A DNA stretch of 64,000 nucleotides from Cristatella mucedo (lineage: Eukaryota; Bryozoa; Phylactolaemata; Cristatellidae). Made by a program: the position numbers and the translations under genes. Under the pieces are notes generated by a model. It saw only the letters and a program-made list of their open reading frames with translations. It did no database searches and was not told the origin of the DNA. Below are positions 1-12,829 of the stretch, in pieces; within the stretch, counting starts at the first letter, position 1; each line of letters opens with the position of its first letter. Location of the stretch: NCBI GenBank assembly GCA_009760855.2, contig WPIO01000071.1:1404001-1468000 (forward strand), in the 5' to 3' direction.

Positions 1-2395
1 CTGGTGCTGCTGCTCCTGCTCCTGCTGCTGCTGCTGCTGCTCCTGCTCCTGCTGCTGCTCCTGCTCCTGCTCCTGCTGCTCCTGCTCCTGGTGCTGCTGC
101 TCCTCTGATGCTGCTCCTGCTCCTGGTGCTGCTGCTCCTGCTCCTGGTGCTGCTGCTCCAGCTCCTGGTGCTGCTGCTCCTGCTCCTGATGCTGCTGCTC
201 CTGGTGCTGCTGCTCCTGGTGCTGCTGCTCCTGATGCTGCTGCTCCTGCTCCTGGTGCTGTCCTGATGCTGCTGCTCCTGGTGCTGCTGCTCCTGGTGCT
301 CCTGCTCCTGATGCTGCTGCTCCTGCTCCTGGTGCTGCTGCACCTGCTCTTGGTGCTGCTGCTCCTGCTCCTGCTCCTGGTGCTGCTGCTCCTGGTGCTG
401 CTGCTCCTGCTCCTGGTGCTCCTGCTCCTGGTGCTGCTGCTCCTGCTCCTGATGCTGCTGCTCCTGCTCCTGGTGCTGCTGCTCCTACTCCTGGTGCTCC
501 TGCTCCTGCTCCTGGTGCTGCTGCTCCTGGTGCTGCTGCTCCTGCTCCTGGTGCTGCTGCTCCTGATGCTGGTGCTGCTGCTCCTGCTCCTACTCCTGGT
601 GCTCCTGCTCCTGGTGCTGCTGCTCCTGCTCCTGGTGCTGCTGCTCCTGATGCTGGTGCTGCTGCTCCTGCTCCTACTCCTGGTGCTCCTGCTCCTGGTG
701 CTGCTGCTCCTGGTGCTGCTGCTCCTGGTGCTGCTGCTCCTGATGCTGATGCTGCTGCTCCTGCTCCTACTCCTGGTGCTCCTGCTCCTGGTGCTGCTGC
801 TCCTGCTCCTGGTGCTGCTGCTCCTGATGCTGGTGCTGCTGCTCCTGCTCCTACTCCTGGTGCTCCTGCTCCTGGTGCTGCTGCTCCTGCTCCTACTCCT
901 GGTGCTCCTGCTCCTGGTGCTGCTGCTCCTGCTCCTGATGCTGCTGCTCCTGGTGCTGCTGCTCCTGGTGCTCCTGCTCCTGATGCTGCTGCTCCTGCTC
1001 CTGGTGCTGCTGCTCCTGCTCTTGGTGCTGCTGCTCCTGCTCCTGGTGCTGCTGCTCCTGCTCCTACTCCTGGTGCTCCTGCTCCTGGTGCTGCTGCTCC
1101 TGCTCCTGATGCTGCTGCTCCTGCTCCTGGTGCTGCTGCTCCTGCTCTTGGTGCTGCTGCTCCTGCTCCTGGTGCTGCTGCTCCTGGTGCTGCTGCTCCT
1201 GCTCCTGGTGCTGCTGCTCCTGATGCTGATGCTGCTGCTCCTGATGCTGGTGCTGCTGCTCCTGCTCCTGGTGCTGCTGCTCCTGCTTCTGGTGCTGCTG
1301 CTCCTGCTCCTGGTGCTGCTGCTCCTGCTCCTGGTGCTGCTGCTCCAGCTCCTGGTGCTGCTGCTCCTGCTCCTGATGCTGCTGCTCCTGGTGTGGCTGC
1401 TCCTGGTGCTCCTGCTCCTGATGCTGCTGCTCCTGCTCCTGGTGCTGCTGCTCCTGCTCTTGGTGCTGCTGCTCCTGCTCCTGCTCCTGGTGCTGCTGCT
1501 CCTGGTGCTGCTGCTCCTGCTCCTGCTGCTCCAGCTCCTGGTGCTGCTGCTCCTGCTCCTGATGCTGCTGCTCCTGGTGCTGCTGCTCCTGGTGCTCCTG
1601 CTCCTGATGCTGATGCTGCTGCTCCTGCTCCTACTCCTGGTGCTCCTGCTCCTGGTGCTGCTGCTCCTGCTCCTGGTGCTGCTGCTCCTGATGCTGGTGC
1701 TGCTGCTCCTGCTCCTACTCCTGGTGCTCCTGCTCCTGCTCCTGGTGCTGCTGCTCCTGGTGCTGCTGCTCCTGGTGCTGCTGCTCCTGATGCTGATGCT
1801 GCTGCTCCTGCTCCTACTCCTGGTGCTCCTGCTCCTGGTGCTGCTGCTCCTGCTCCTGGTGCTGCTGCTCCTGATGCTGGTGCTGCTGCTGCTCCTGCTC
1901 CTACTCCTGGTGCTCCTGCTCCTGGTGCTGCTGCTCCTGCTCCTACTCCTGGTGCTCCTGCTCCTGGTGCTGCTGCTCCTGCTCCTGCTCTGATGCTGCT
2001 GCTCCTGGTGCTGCTGCTCCTCCTGCTCCAGCTTCTGATTCTGCTGCTCCTGCTCCTGGTGCTGCTGCTCCTGCTCTTGGTGCTGCTGCTCCTGCTCCTG
2101 GTGCTGCTGCTCCTGGTGCTGCTGCTCCTGCTCCTGGTGCTCCTGCTCCTGGTGCTGCTGCTCCTGCTCCTGGTGCTGCTGCTCCTGCTCCTGGTGCTGC
2201 TGCTCCTGCTCCTGCTCCTGGTGCTCCTGCTCCTGGTGCTGCTGCTCCTGCTCCTGGTGCTCCTGCTCCTGATGCTGATGCTGCTGCTCCTGCTCCTGGT
2301 GCTGCTGCTCCTGCTCTTGCTCCTGGTGCTCCTGCTCCTCGTGCTGCTGCTCCTGCTCCTCGTGCTGCTGCTCCTGCTCCTGCTCCTCGTGCTGT
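1..2395. repeat. CTG/CTC-rich degenerate minisatellite
   Basis: The whole stretch is built from 6- and 9-base blocks such as CTGCTCCTGGTG with GATGCTG and CTACTCCTGG variants. Almost every block is a multiple of three, so several frames stay open for hundreds of codons: poly-Leu/Val or Ala/Pro/Gly on +, Gln/Glu/His or Gly/Ala on -. One minus frame reads as a Q/E/H-rich peptide, but TAG from the CTACTCCTG variant breaks it repeatedly further left. The left end is cut by the window. I treat it as a minisatellite; coding use is possible but not shown. Confidence 0.85.
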
Positions 2396-3278
2396 TTCAG
2401 CTGCTGCTGAGCGTCGCGCTCGATCTCTCGCTGAGCGCAGCTCTCGCTGCTGCATTCGCTTCGCTCGAGCCTTCGTCTTCCTGTCGCTTCATTTCCAGCT
2501 CAGCATCGCAGCTAAACTCTCGTTTCTCTTTCTTTCATCCGCTCTCTTACTTTAGTCCCGCTATTCAGTCTGCTCTCTGCGTTTGTATGGCGACGTGCGT
2601 CGTCGTCGTCACGGGAGCGTCGTTGCCCCGAGCCAGTGCGGAGCAAGTGAGAGTGGTGAAGGCAGCCCCAGTGGCTCCGGAATTAGGCTCCTCGCGTCGG
2701 GGCAAAGCTTTGGCTGCGAAGGGTCGAGCTGGAATCAGCGGCAGCGGTAACACCAGCGAGATATCGTTTCTAATTTTAACACTAACAGCAGTAACTATTC
2801 ATTTTCGTAGCGCATTTAGAGAACCAAACCTCCTTCCGGATACTTGTGAACTCGCACCAAGAGACAAGCGATAGATAATCCAAGGTCAATGATATACAAG
2901 GTCGAGGGCGTAGGAGGTATCGTGCTTAATAGCATGGAACTCTCCCTATTAACGTCTCGACACCTCTGACTTGAGGACACTCAATCTCAAAGGAGCTAAA
3001 CAAGCACGCGATCTAAACGGCTGCTCACGTGCTCGCTGCTTCCGAGTTAACAGTTCCTCGTATCCTTGCGCACGCTGACGCCGTGCGAGTTGTCTCTCGC
3101 ACGTGAGGTGCTTATGGAGGGAATTGCTTCTCTTCCAGTTAACATTATTCGCAATTCTCCTTCTTCTTATTATTGCTACTCTTATAAACTAAACAGCGGA
3201 AGCACACGTCGGGCCATTTAAGGGCAGATTCTGGCGAGTCCGATCCGCGAGCAAGCGAAACGCACCAGCAGCGCCAGC
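2396..3278. other. Unique DNA between two arrays
   Basis: No recognisable gene. Around 2780-2850 the text resembles a decayed LINE 3' end on the minus strand (CGCATTTAGAGAACCAAACC), but it is too short to be sure. The minus strand from about 2498 reads into the neighbouring repeat as an open frame rich in Arg, Glu and Gln. Confidence 0.4.
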
Positions 3279-6200
3279 CCTAGTCGCTGAGACCTAGTCG
3301 CTGAGACCAAGTCTCTGAGACCTAGTCGCTGAGACCTAGTCGCTGAGACCAAGTCGCTGAGACCTAGTCGCTGAGACCAAGTCGCTGAGACCTAGTCGCT
3401 GAGACCAAGTCGCTGAGACTACGCTGAGCCGCTGAGACCAAGTCGCTGAGACCAGTCCAAGTCGCTGGGACCTAGTCGCTGAGACCAAGTCGCTGAGACC
3501 AAGCCGCTGAGACCAAGCCGCTGAGACCAAGTCGCTGAGACCTAGTCGCTGAGACCTAGTCGCTGAGACCTAGTCGCTGAGACCAAGTCGCTGAGACCAA
3601 GTCGCTGAGACCTAGTCGCTGAGACCTAGTCGCTGAGACCAAGTCGCTGAGACCAAGTCGCTGAGACCTAGTCGCTGAGACCAAGTCGCTGAGACCAAGT
3701 CGCTGAGACCTAGTCGCTGAGACCTAGTCGCTGAGACCTAGTCGCTGAGAGCTAGTCGCTGAGACCTAGTCGCTGAGACCTAGTCGCTGAGACCTAGTCG
3801 CTGAGACCTAGTCGCTGGGACCTAGTCGCTGGGACCTAGTCGCTGGGACCTAGTCGCTGGGACCTAGTCGCTGGGACCTAGTCGCTGAGACCTAGTCGCT
3901 GAGACCTAGCCGCTGGGACCTAGCCGCTGGGACCTAGCCGCTGAGACCTAGCCGCTGGGACCTAGTCGCTGAGACCTAGTCGCTGAGACCTAGTCGCTGG
4001 GACCTAGTCGCTGGGACCTAGTCGCTGAGACCTAGTCGCTGGGACCTAGTCGCTGGGACCTAGTCGCTGGGACCTAGTCGCTGGGACCAAGTCGCTGGGA
4101 CCAAGTCGCTGGGACCTAGTCGCTGGGACCTAGCCGCTGGGACCTAGCCGCTGGGGCCTAGCCGCTGGGACCTAGCCGCTGAGACCTAGCCGCTGAGACC
4201 TAGTCGCTGAGACCTAGTCGCTGGGACCTAGTCGCTGGGACCTAGTCGCTGGGACCTAGTCGCTGGGACCTAGTCGCTGGGACCTAGTCGCTGGGACCTA
4301 GTCGCTGGGACCTAGTCGCTGGGACCTAGTCGCTGGGACCTAGTCGCTGAGACCTAGTCGCTGAGACCAAGTCGCTGAGACCAAGTCGCTGAGAGCTAGC
4401 CGCTGAGACCTAGCCGCTGAGACCTAGCCGCTGAGACCTAGTCGCTGAGACCAAGTCGCTGGGACCTAGTCGCTGAGACCTAGTCGCTGAGACCTAGTCG
4501 CTGAGACCTAGTCGCTGAGACCTAGTCGCTGAGACCAAGTCGCTGAGACCAAGTCGCTGAGACCAAGTCGCTGAGACCTAGTCGCTGAGACCTAGTCGCT
4601 GAGACCTAGTCGCTGAGACCTAGTCGCTGAGACCTAGTCGCTGAGACCTAGTCGCTGAGACCTAGTCGCTGAGACCAAGTCGCTGAGACCTAGTCGCTGA
4701 GACCAAGTCGCTGAGACCTAGTCGCTGAGACCTAGTCGCTGAGACCTAGTCGCTGAGACCTAGTCGCTGAGACCTAGTCGCTGAGACCTAGTCGCTGAGA
4801 CCTAGTCGCTGAGACCAAGTCGCTGAGACCTAGTCGCTGGGACCTAGTCGCTGAGACCTAGTCGCTGAGACCTAGTCGCTGAGACCAAGTCGCTGAGACC
4901 TAGTCGCTGAGACCTAGTCGCTGAGACCTAGTCGCTGAGACCTAGTCGCTGGGACCTAGTCGCTGGGACCTAGTCGCTGAGACCAAGTCGCTGGGACCTA
5001 GTCGCTGAGACCAAGTCGCTGAGACCAAGTCGCTGAGACCTAGTCGCTGAGACCTAGTCGCTGAGACCTAGTCGCTGAGACCAAGTCGCTGAGACCTAGT
5101 CGCTGGGACCTAGTCGCTGAGACCTAGTCGCTGAGACCTAGTCGCTGAGACCTAGTCGCTGAGACCTAGTCGCTGAGACCTAGTCGCTGAGACCTAGTCG
5201 CTGAGACCTAGTCGCTGAGACCTAGTCGCTGAGACCTAGTCGCTGAGACCTAGCCGCTGAGACCTAGCCGCTGAGACCTAGTCGCTGAGACCTAGTCGCT
5301 GAGACCTAGTCGCTGGGACCTAGTCGCTGAGACCTAGTCGCTGAGACCTAGTCGCTGAGACCTAGTCGCTGAGACCTAGTCGCTGGGACCTAGTCGCTGA
5401 GACCTAGTCGCTGAGACCTAGTCGCTGAGACCTAGTCGCTGAGACCTAGCCGCCTAGTCGCTGAGACCTAGCCGCTGAGACCTAGACGCTGAGACCAAGT
5501 CGCTGGGACCAAGTCGCTGAGACCAAGTCGCTGAGACCTAGCCGCTGAGACCAAGTCGCTGAGACCTAGTCGCTGAGACCAAGTCGCTGAGACCTAGTCG
5601 CTGAGACCTAGTCGCTGAGACCTAGTCGCTGAGACCTAGTCGCTGAGACCTAGTCGCTGAGACCTAGTCGCTGAGACCTAGTCGCTGAGACCTAGTCGCT
5701 GAGAGACGCTGAGACAAGTCGCTGAGACCAAGTCGCTGAGACCTAGTCGCTGAGACCTAGTCGCTGAGACCTCGCTGAGACCTAGTCGCTGAGACAAGTC
5801 GCTGAGACCAAGTCGCTGAGACCTAGTCGCTGAGAGTCGCTGAGACCTAGTCGCTGAGACCTAGTCGCTGAGACCAAGTCGCTGAGACCTAGTCGCTGAG
5901 ACCTAGTCGCTGAGACCTAGTCGCTGAGACCAAGTCGCTGAGACCTAGTCGCTGAGACCAAGTCGCTGAGACCAATTCGCTGAGACCTAGTCGCTGAGAC
6001 CTAGTCGCTGAGACCTAGTCGCTGAGACCTAGTCGCTGGGACCTAGTCGCTGAGACCTAGTCGCTGAGACCTAGTCGCTGAGACCTAGTCGCTGAGACCT
6101 AGTCGCTGAGACCTAGTCGCTGAGACCTAGTCGCTGAGACCTAGTCGCTGAGACCTAGTCGCTGAGACCTAGCCGCTGAGACCTAGCCGCTGAGACCTAG

Positions 6201-9200
6201 TCGCTGAGACCTAGTCGCTGAGACCTAGTCGCTGAGACCTAGTCGCTGAGACCTAGTCGCTGAGACCTAGTCGCTGAGACCTAGTCGCTGGGACCTAGTC
6301 GCTGGGACCTAGTCGCTGGGACCTAGTCGCTGGGACCTAGTCGCTGGGACCTAGTCGCTGGGACCTAGTCGCTGGGACCTAGCCGCTGGGACCTAGCCGC
6401 TGGGACCTAGCCGCTGAGACCTAGCCGCTGAGACCTAGCCGCTGAGACCTAGTCGCTGAGACCTAGTCGCTGAGACCAAGTCTCTGAGACCTAGTCGCTG
6501 AGACCTAGTCGCTGAGACCTAGTCGCTGAGACCTAGTCGCTGAGACCTAGCCGCTACGCTGGGACCTAGTCGCTGGGACCTAGTCGCTGGGACCAAGTCG
6601 CTGAGACCAAGTCGCTGAGACCTAGTCGCTGAGACCTAGCCGCTGAGACCTAGCCGCTGAGACCTAGCCGCTGAGACGAAGTCGCTGGGAACTAGTCGCT
6701 GGGACCTAGTCGCTGAGACCTAGTCGCTGAGACCTAGTCGCTGAGACCAAGTCGCTGAGACCAAGTCGCTGAGACCAAGTCGCTGAGACCAAGTCGCTGA
6801 GACCTAGTCGCTGAGACCTAGTCGCTGAGACCTAGTCGCTGAGACCTAGTCGCTGAGACCTAGTCGCTGAGACCAAGTCGCTGAGACCTAGTCGCTGAGA
6901 CCAAGTCGCTGAGACCTAGTCGCTGAGACCAAGTCGCTGAGACCTAGTCGCTGAGACCTAGTCGCTGAGACCAAGTCGCTGAGACCTAGCCGCTGAGACC
7001 AAGTCGCTGAGACCAAGTCGCTGGGACCTAGTCGCTGAGACCAAGTCGCTGAGACCAAGTCGCTGAGACCAAGTCGCTGAGACCAAGTCGCTGAGACCAA
7101 GTCGCTGAGACCTAGTCGCTGGGACCTAGTCGCTGAGACCTAGTCGCTGAGACCTAGTCGCTGGGACCTAGTCGCTGAGACCTAGTCGCTGAGACCAAGT
7201 CGCTGAGACCTAGTCGCTGAGACCTAGTCGCTGAGACCAAGTCGCTGAGACCTAGTCGCTGAGACCTAGTCGCTGAGACCTAGTCGCTGAGACCTAGTCG
7301 CTGAGACCTAGTCGCTGAGACCTAGTCGCTGAGACCAAGTCGCTGAGACCTAGTCGCTGAGACCTAGTCGCTGAGACCTAGTCGCTGAGAGCTAGTCGCT
7401 GAGACCTAGTCGCTGAGACCTAGCCGCTGAGACCAAGTCGCTGAGACCTAGCCGCTGAGACCTAGCCGCTGAGACCTAGTCGCTGGGACCTAGTCGCTGG
7501 GACCTAGTCGCTGAGACCTAGTCGCTGAGACCTAGTCGCTGAGACCTAGTCGCTGAGACCTAGTCGCTGAGACCTAGTCGCTGAGACCAAGTCGCTGGGA
7601 CCTAGTCGCTGAGACCAAGTCGCTGAGACCAAGTCGCTGAGACCTAGTCGCTGAGACCTAGCCGCTGAGACCTAGACGCTGAGACCAAGTCGCTGGGACC
7701 AAGTCGCTGAGACCAAGTCGCTGAGACCTAGCCGCTGAGACCAAGTCGCTGAGACCTAGTCGCTGAGACCAAGGCGCTGAGACCTAGTCGCTGAGACCTA
7801 GTCGCTGAGACCAAGTCGCTGAGACCAAGTCGCTGAGACCAAGTCGCTGAGACCTAGTCGCTGAGACCAAGTCGCTGAGACCTAGTCGCTGAGACCTAGT
7901 CGCTGAGACCAAGTCGCTGAGACCTAGTCGCTGAGACCAAGTCGCTGAGACCTAGTCGCTGAGACCTAGTCGCTGAGAGACCTAGTCGCTGAGACCAAGT
8001 CGCTGAGACCAAGTCGCTGGGACCTAGTCGCTGAGACCAAGTCGCTGAGACCTAGTCGCTGAGACCAAGTCGCTGAGACCAAGTCGCTGAGACCTAGTCG
8101 CTGAGACCTAGTCGCTGAGACCTAGTCGCTGAGACCTAGTCGCTGAGACCTAGTCGCTGGGACCTAGTCGCTGAGACCTAGTCGCTGTCGCTGAGACCTA
8201 GTCGCTGAGACCTAGTCGCTGAGACCAAGTCGCTGAGACCTAGTCGCTGAGACCTAGTCGCTGAGACCTAGTCGCTGAGACCTAGTCGCTGGGACCTAGT
8301 CGCTGGGACCTAGTCGCTGGGACCTAGTCGCTGGGACCTAGTCGCTGAGACCTAGTCGCTGAGACCTAGTCGCTGAGACCTAGCCGCTGAGACCTAGCCG
8401 CTGAGACCAAGTCGCTGAGACCTAGTCGCTGAGACCTAGTCGCTGAGACCTAGTCGCTAGTCGCTGGGACCTAGTCGCTGGGACCTAGTCGCTGGGACCT
8501 AGTCGCTGGGACCTAGTCGCTGGGACCTAGTCGCTGGGACCTAGTCGCTGGGACCTAGTCGCTGGGACCTAGTCGCTGGGACCTAGTCGCTGGGACCTAG
8601 TCGCTGGGACCTAGCCGCTGGGACCTAGCCGCTGGGACCTAGCCGCTGAGACCTAGCCGCTGAGACCAAGCCGCTGAGACCAAGTCGCTGAGACCTAGTC
8701 GCTGAGACCTAGTCGCTGAGACCTAGTCGCTGAGACCTAGTCGCTGAGACCAAGTCGCTGAGACCTAGTCGCTGAGACCTAGTCGCTGAGACCTAGCCGC
8801 TGAGACCTAGCCGCTGGGACCTAGTCGCTGGGACCTAGTCGCTGGGACCTAGTCGCTGAGACCTAGCCGCTGAGACCTAGCCGCTGAGACCAAGCCGCTG
8901 AGACCAAGCCGCTGAGACCTAGTCGCAGAGACCTAGCCGCTGAGACCTAGCCGCTGAGACCTAGTCGCTGAGACCTAGTCGCTGAGACCTAGTCGCTGAG
9001 ACCAAGTCGCTGAGACCTAGTCGCTGAGACCTAGTCGCTGAGACCTAGTCGCTGAGACCTAGTCGCTGAGACCTAGTCGCTGAGACCTAGCCGCTGAGAC
9101 CTAGTCGCTGAGACCTAGTCGCTGGGACCTAGTCGCTAAGACCTAGTCGCTGGGACCTAGTCGCTGAGACCTAGTCGCTGAGACCTAGTCGCTGGGACCT

Positions 9201-9390
9201 AGTCGCTGGGACCTAGTCGCTGGGACCTAGCCGCTGAGACCTAGCCGCTGAGACCTAGTCGCTGAGACCTAGTCGCTGAGACCTAGTCGCTGAGACCTAG
9301 CCGCTGAGACCTAGCCGCTGAGACCTAGCCGCTGAGACCTAGCCGCTGAGACCTAGTCGCTGAGACCTAGTCGCTGAGACCTAGTCGAGA
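3279..9390. repeat. 14-bp satellite array, about 435 copies
   Basis: An unbroken head-to-tail array of the unit CCTAGTCGCTGAGA, 6.1 kb long. Common variants are CCAAG for CCTAG, GCCGCT for GTCGCT, and GGGACC for GAGACC. Variants are clustered rather than random: GGGACC runs occur near 3817-4140, 4215-4350, 6290-6410 and 8280-8640. A rare TAGACGCTG variant occurs inside the same long string of neighbours near 5483 and near 7671. A few short indels break register (near 5450, 5700, 5772, 5835, 6550, 7975, 8187 and 8458). Since 14 is not a multiple of 3, any frame has a 42-base period. The short ORFs of the LVSATWSQRLGLSD type are products of the repeat, not genes. Confidence 0.97.
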
Positions 9391-9977
9391 CTTCACCGAG
9401 ACTTCGTTCGGTGAGCGAAGCCGCAGCCGTTGCAGCTGCGACTTCGCACGGCTGCGTCGCACGTGCACTCGCTCAAGGCGAGGACTTGGAGCGACTGTCA
9501 GCGCGGAGAGCGTGCGGCGTACACGATGGCGCCGACTTTACCAGAGCGAACGCAGCCGAACGCTAAAGGCGTCCGAGAATAATTCATTAGCATTAGACTA
9601 ATCGGGCTGTCAACGACGCGGCGATGCGCTCACTACTAGCAATGGATTCCTAGAAGCGCTCCGCATTTTCTGCCCAGCGTACGTCCGTTGAGCAAAGGGT
9701 GCGACGCCGCGCTTCGGGATTCGGCGGATTATAGCGCCGTTCGTAACGGCACCACATTCCAGCTCGTCCAAAGCTCTTGACGAGTGCCGCGTTTCTCGGC
9801 TTGGGTGGACGTCTACCTAATCCGGAAGTAGGTGTTGCTGATGAAGAAGCCCCCAGGTCTGGAATGAAGTCAACAGGATCTAACTTCGTGGTCAGGGGGC
9901 GCTTCAGGAGCAGAGCGGGGGGGGGGGAAGAGGATATCGCCAGTCAGGCGATATCGTGACGTAAGGCGACATTTTGA
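9391..9977. other. Unique GC-rich flank of the satellite
   Basis: No recognisable gene. It holds an 11-base G run at 9917-9927 and a small hairpin with GATATCGCC at 9933-9941 and GGCGATATC at 9947-9955. Confidence 0.45.
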
Positions 9978-10178
9978 CATCAGGCGGAAGTGCGTCCAGG
10001 CTTTGGGAGCGTACGCACTGAAGGCGCGGTGCCAAAAAGGATGTGCGAGTTCGTATGAGATGTAGGAACATGATTCGATTCAGAAGAGCAGGTGGTACGA
10101 CGCTTAGCCTGGAGGGAAGGGAAGGGGGGTGAATCTGATCGGGAGACCAGAGACCAGAGAATGAAGGGACCTGTCCAC
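9978..10178 (-). mobile_element. Decayed LINE fragment
   Basis: On the + strand the phrases TCCAGGCTTTGGGAGC, GGTGGTACGACGCTTAGCCTGG and AGAGAATGAAGGGACCT match, in order, the reverse complement of the C-terminal coding part of the LINE at 59568-60697. Many substitutions and indels; no open frame remains. Confidence 0.7.
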
Positions 10179-11861
10179 ACTAGTTACAGCTGACTAGCTT
10201 GGCCCAAACTTGATGCTGATGCGAGGTGAAACTTCCGTGCACCATTGCCTCACCTCATTCAAACTTCCGTGCACCATTGCCTCACCCCATTCCGAAGCGC
10301 ATACGTGCACGCTGTGGTGGTGGCGGCCGAGGCGGCTGCGGGTCTGGCGGTTCGGCACTCCTGGCAGCTCCACATGCAGACGAAATCGCCAGTGGCCATG
10401 TTTGCATACCTGAAAAAATGAGCCGCAGGGAGTGGTAGCTAGCAGGGAGTTATCTCAGCCTGCTTGGCTTCACGCGCTAGCCGTGCTTGCTGGGCGGCTA
10501 AGTAGCTTTCTATATATAAATAACGAAAGTCTATTAAGAGACCAAAATTCCTAAACAACCATCCTTGTCAAGGTAAAACTTTGGATTTTCTTAGCCGAAT
10601 AGGTAGGCACAGTCCTGCTTTTGAAGGTCTATTAATGAATTCGCGATCAGCAAATAGTACTTGCCTCTTCCCAGAGAAGACGTAGACATTAGACATAGGC
10701 ATTATTGAGGTTTCGCTTCCCTAAAATTGCGAATTGTAATTGCATGCAACTGCATGTCCACATTGCATTTGATCGCAAGAGCGTAAAAGCTGCAGTGATC
10801 GGTATCAATTATGTAGCCAGCCAGTCGTGCGTCAGCGCAGGCCTACTAGTTCATCTCTGCCCAGCTTTGTACATGACGTCTTGCCATGCAGCACAGAAGA
10901 ACTGCGATTGATGTTCTTCTGCTGGAAAATTAATCAGTTCTCATATGCTCCTGCAACCCTAACCGTGCTATGCATAGTGTCATGAGACCATTAGTTGGCT
11001 TCTATTGCATTGATAGTGAATATTTACTGACGGTAGCCACGACTTCTTGGTGAGCTCTGCAATCTTGGTTCATAACGTGAAACTACCAAGCGTCCTATGC
11101 AACGTAGCAATGTTCATCTATACTGGTTAAAAGTTTCCTTATGATAACAGGAGCTTGTATATGTTCTTCTAATTCCACTGTTATTCTGCGCTCTGTACTT
11201 CTCACGAATCTATTAGCTATTTGGAAAAGACGAAATGTATGCAAAGCTTTGACGTAGAATCCGGTCCTTCTAGCCTTCGGTTTACACCGGATCACAATGA
11301 TCGTGAATGAAATTCAAATGCACACACGTCGGATCGTGGTTCCATACTCCCGAGTCAGGTAGAATAGGACCAAGTCAGGTGAAAGAACCCAACGTGAAAA
11401 TCTAAGCGAATAGTTCACTTATGGCACAGGTACTGAGAAAATGTTATTAATTTACAGTTTAATAAAATCACGGGGCTGAAATCTAAGGCCATACGGAATG
11501 GATGCATAGATAGCAGTGAATGCCCCAAGGTTAACCATCTGTCCATTTTGGTGACAGATTCCATAACTCTTGCAGGTCTGAAAAACAATGAAGAATAATG
11601 GCTGTGAATCGCTGTGAAAATATGTAGTATGACTACCGTCTTTTGTTAACACGTCATCCATTTTAACACGAGCGCGTTCTTACTGATTGCTCTTCTTATG
11701 TTGCGCTTCAAAATAAATTCGTTGGCTACTAAACTCGGCCAACTTTTTGAACGCCGATCTGGAGAGGTAGGCACTTTACAGCCACGTCATTCTCACCAGT
11801 AAAAACTACGGCACTTTGAAACGCACATGTTGCACCGCGGAATTCGTATTCTCATAGCGCT
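10179..11861. other. Intergenic DNA with a 32-bp tandem duplication
   Basis: No recognisable gene. A 32-base segment at 10229-10260 is repeated immediately at 10261-10292 with one mismatch. The rest is ordinary mixed sequence with short chance ORFs only. Confidence 0.45.
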
Positions 11862-12000
11862 GAGCTGGTTTGGTCCAGCGGTTAAAGTGCTCGTCCCAAC
11901 CAAGGTCTGGCTGAGGTCGTGGGCTCGAGCCCCGAGGCATATGTGAAGCGCCTGAATAGAGATTAAGTTCTCTTGGGGCGCTATACAAATGAATTATATT
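11862..12000 (+). mobile_element. SINE family B copy 1 (tRNA-derived)
   Basis: A tRNA-like head has an A-box-like TGGTCCAGCGGTTAAAGTG and a B-box-like GGGCTCGAGCCCC. It is followed by a LINE-like tail, AAGCGCCTGAATAGAGATTA, then TTCTCTTGGGGCGCT and an A/T-rich end. The same order and nearly the same text recur at 13862, 45658, 52534 and 61510. No coding capacity. The RNA polymerase III promoter inside the tRNA-like head is known for such elements and is inferred here. Confidence 0.88.
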
Positions 12001-12829
12001 TTGAATTATATATAGCTCTGAATTTTCCCACGTATTTTTAAGTACAGCTCATTAATTAGCGTTGATCTACTCCATTCGTATACATTTTAGTGACGATCAA
12101 GAGGCCGACCGTCGCCGCCGCTTTCTTCGCATTGCACTTCCGTAAGCGCCGTCGCCTGCCGCGCTCCTACCGCCGCCATTTACTTCCGCCATTTGCTTCC
12201 ACCATTTACTCCTGCCGTTTACTTCTGCCGTCTATTCCCGCCATTTACTCTCGTCGCCGCCATTTACTTGCCGCCGACTTGTATTTGCCGCCTCCATTCG
12301 CTTCCGGCCAAGCTCACCGACGAGCTGCGCACTCGGCGGGCGCGGGTAGACTCTCAGATCCTGCGGCTCGACGTGCTGCGTTCGCTTCGGCGTCATCGGC
12401 CGGTAGAGCGCGGCGGCGGCGGCGACGGCGGCGGCGACGTCGTTGCTCAGCGGCCGCAGCGACACTTAAGAGGCGGGCCGCGTCAGTCGTAGCGCTCCGT
12501 TTTCGTCTGCTCGAACTGATCGAGGCCGAGACTCCGCCCGACTGACCGGGACACAGCGCGGCCGCTCAAGTCGAACTTGGCCGCGCTCCGGTCCTGACGA
12601 ATACGAATGAATGCGTAGCGGATAGAGCGCGTAGTGCGGCGTCTGCTGGTGCGGGACGGATAGTTACTCACTCACGCTGCAATGCCGGAGGCGAAGGATG
12701 TCAAAGAATGGGCAACGGTCGCTCGCGAAAGAAATTGAAAGCTCAGCCTCGATCTGGATCGAACGCTGGATTGCTGCTAGCGGCCAAGCAGTGGTTTTAC
12801 TGGTCTCGAGCCAGAGGTCTCGAGCCAGA
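12001..12829. other. GC-rich intergenic DNA with a CGCCATTTACT minisatellite
   Basis: Between about 12170 and 12275 a degenerate 15-18 bp unit around CGCCATTTACTTC repeats six or seven times. The rest is CpG-rich with short CGG runs near 12412-12440. Overlapping ORFs here are basic and low in complexity, and none is recognised. Confidence 0.5.

Noticed and set aside
266-2874. Very long open frames of Leu/Val or Ala/Pro/Gly
   Set aside because: They follow from the triplet-based minisatellite; they overlap in several frames and have no non-repeat domain.
3336-7100. ORFs with the 14-residue repeat LVSATWSQRLGLSD
   Set aside because: Three turns of the 14-bp satellite give 42 bases; the frames end at random where the CCTAG variant makes a stop.
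3279-9390. CRISPR-like array
   Set aside because: There are no unique spacers; the repeats are directly adjacent, and the window is animal DNA.
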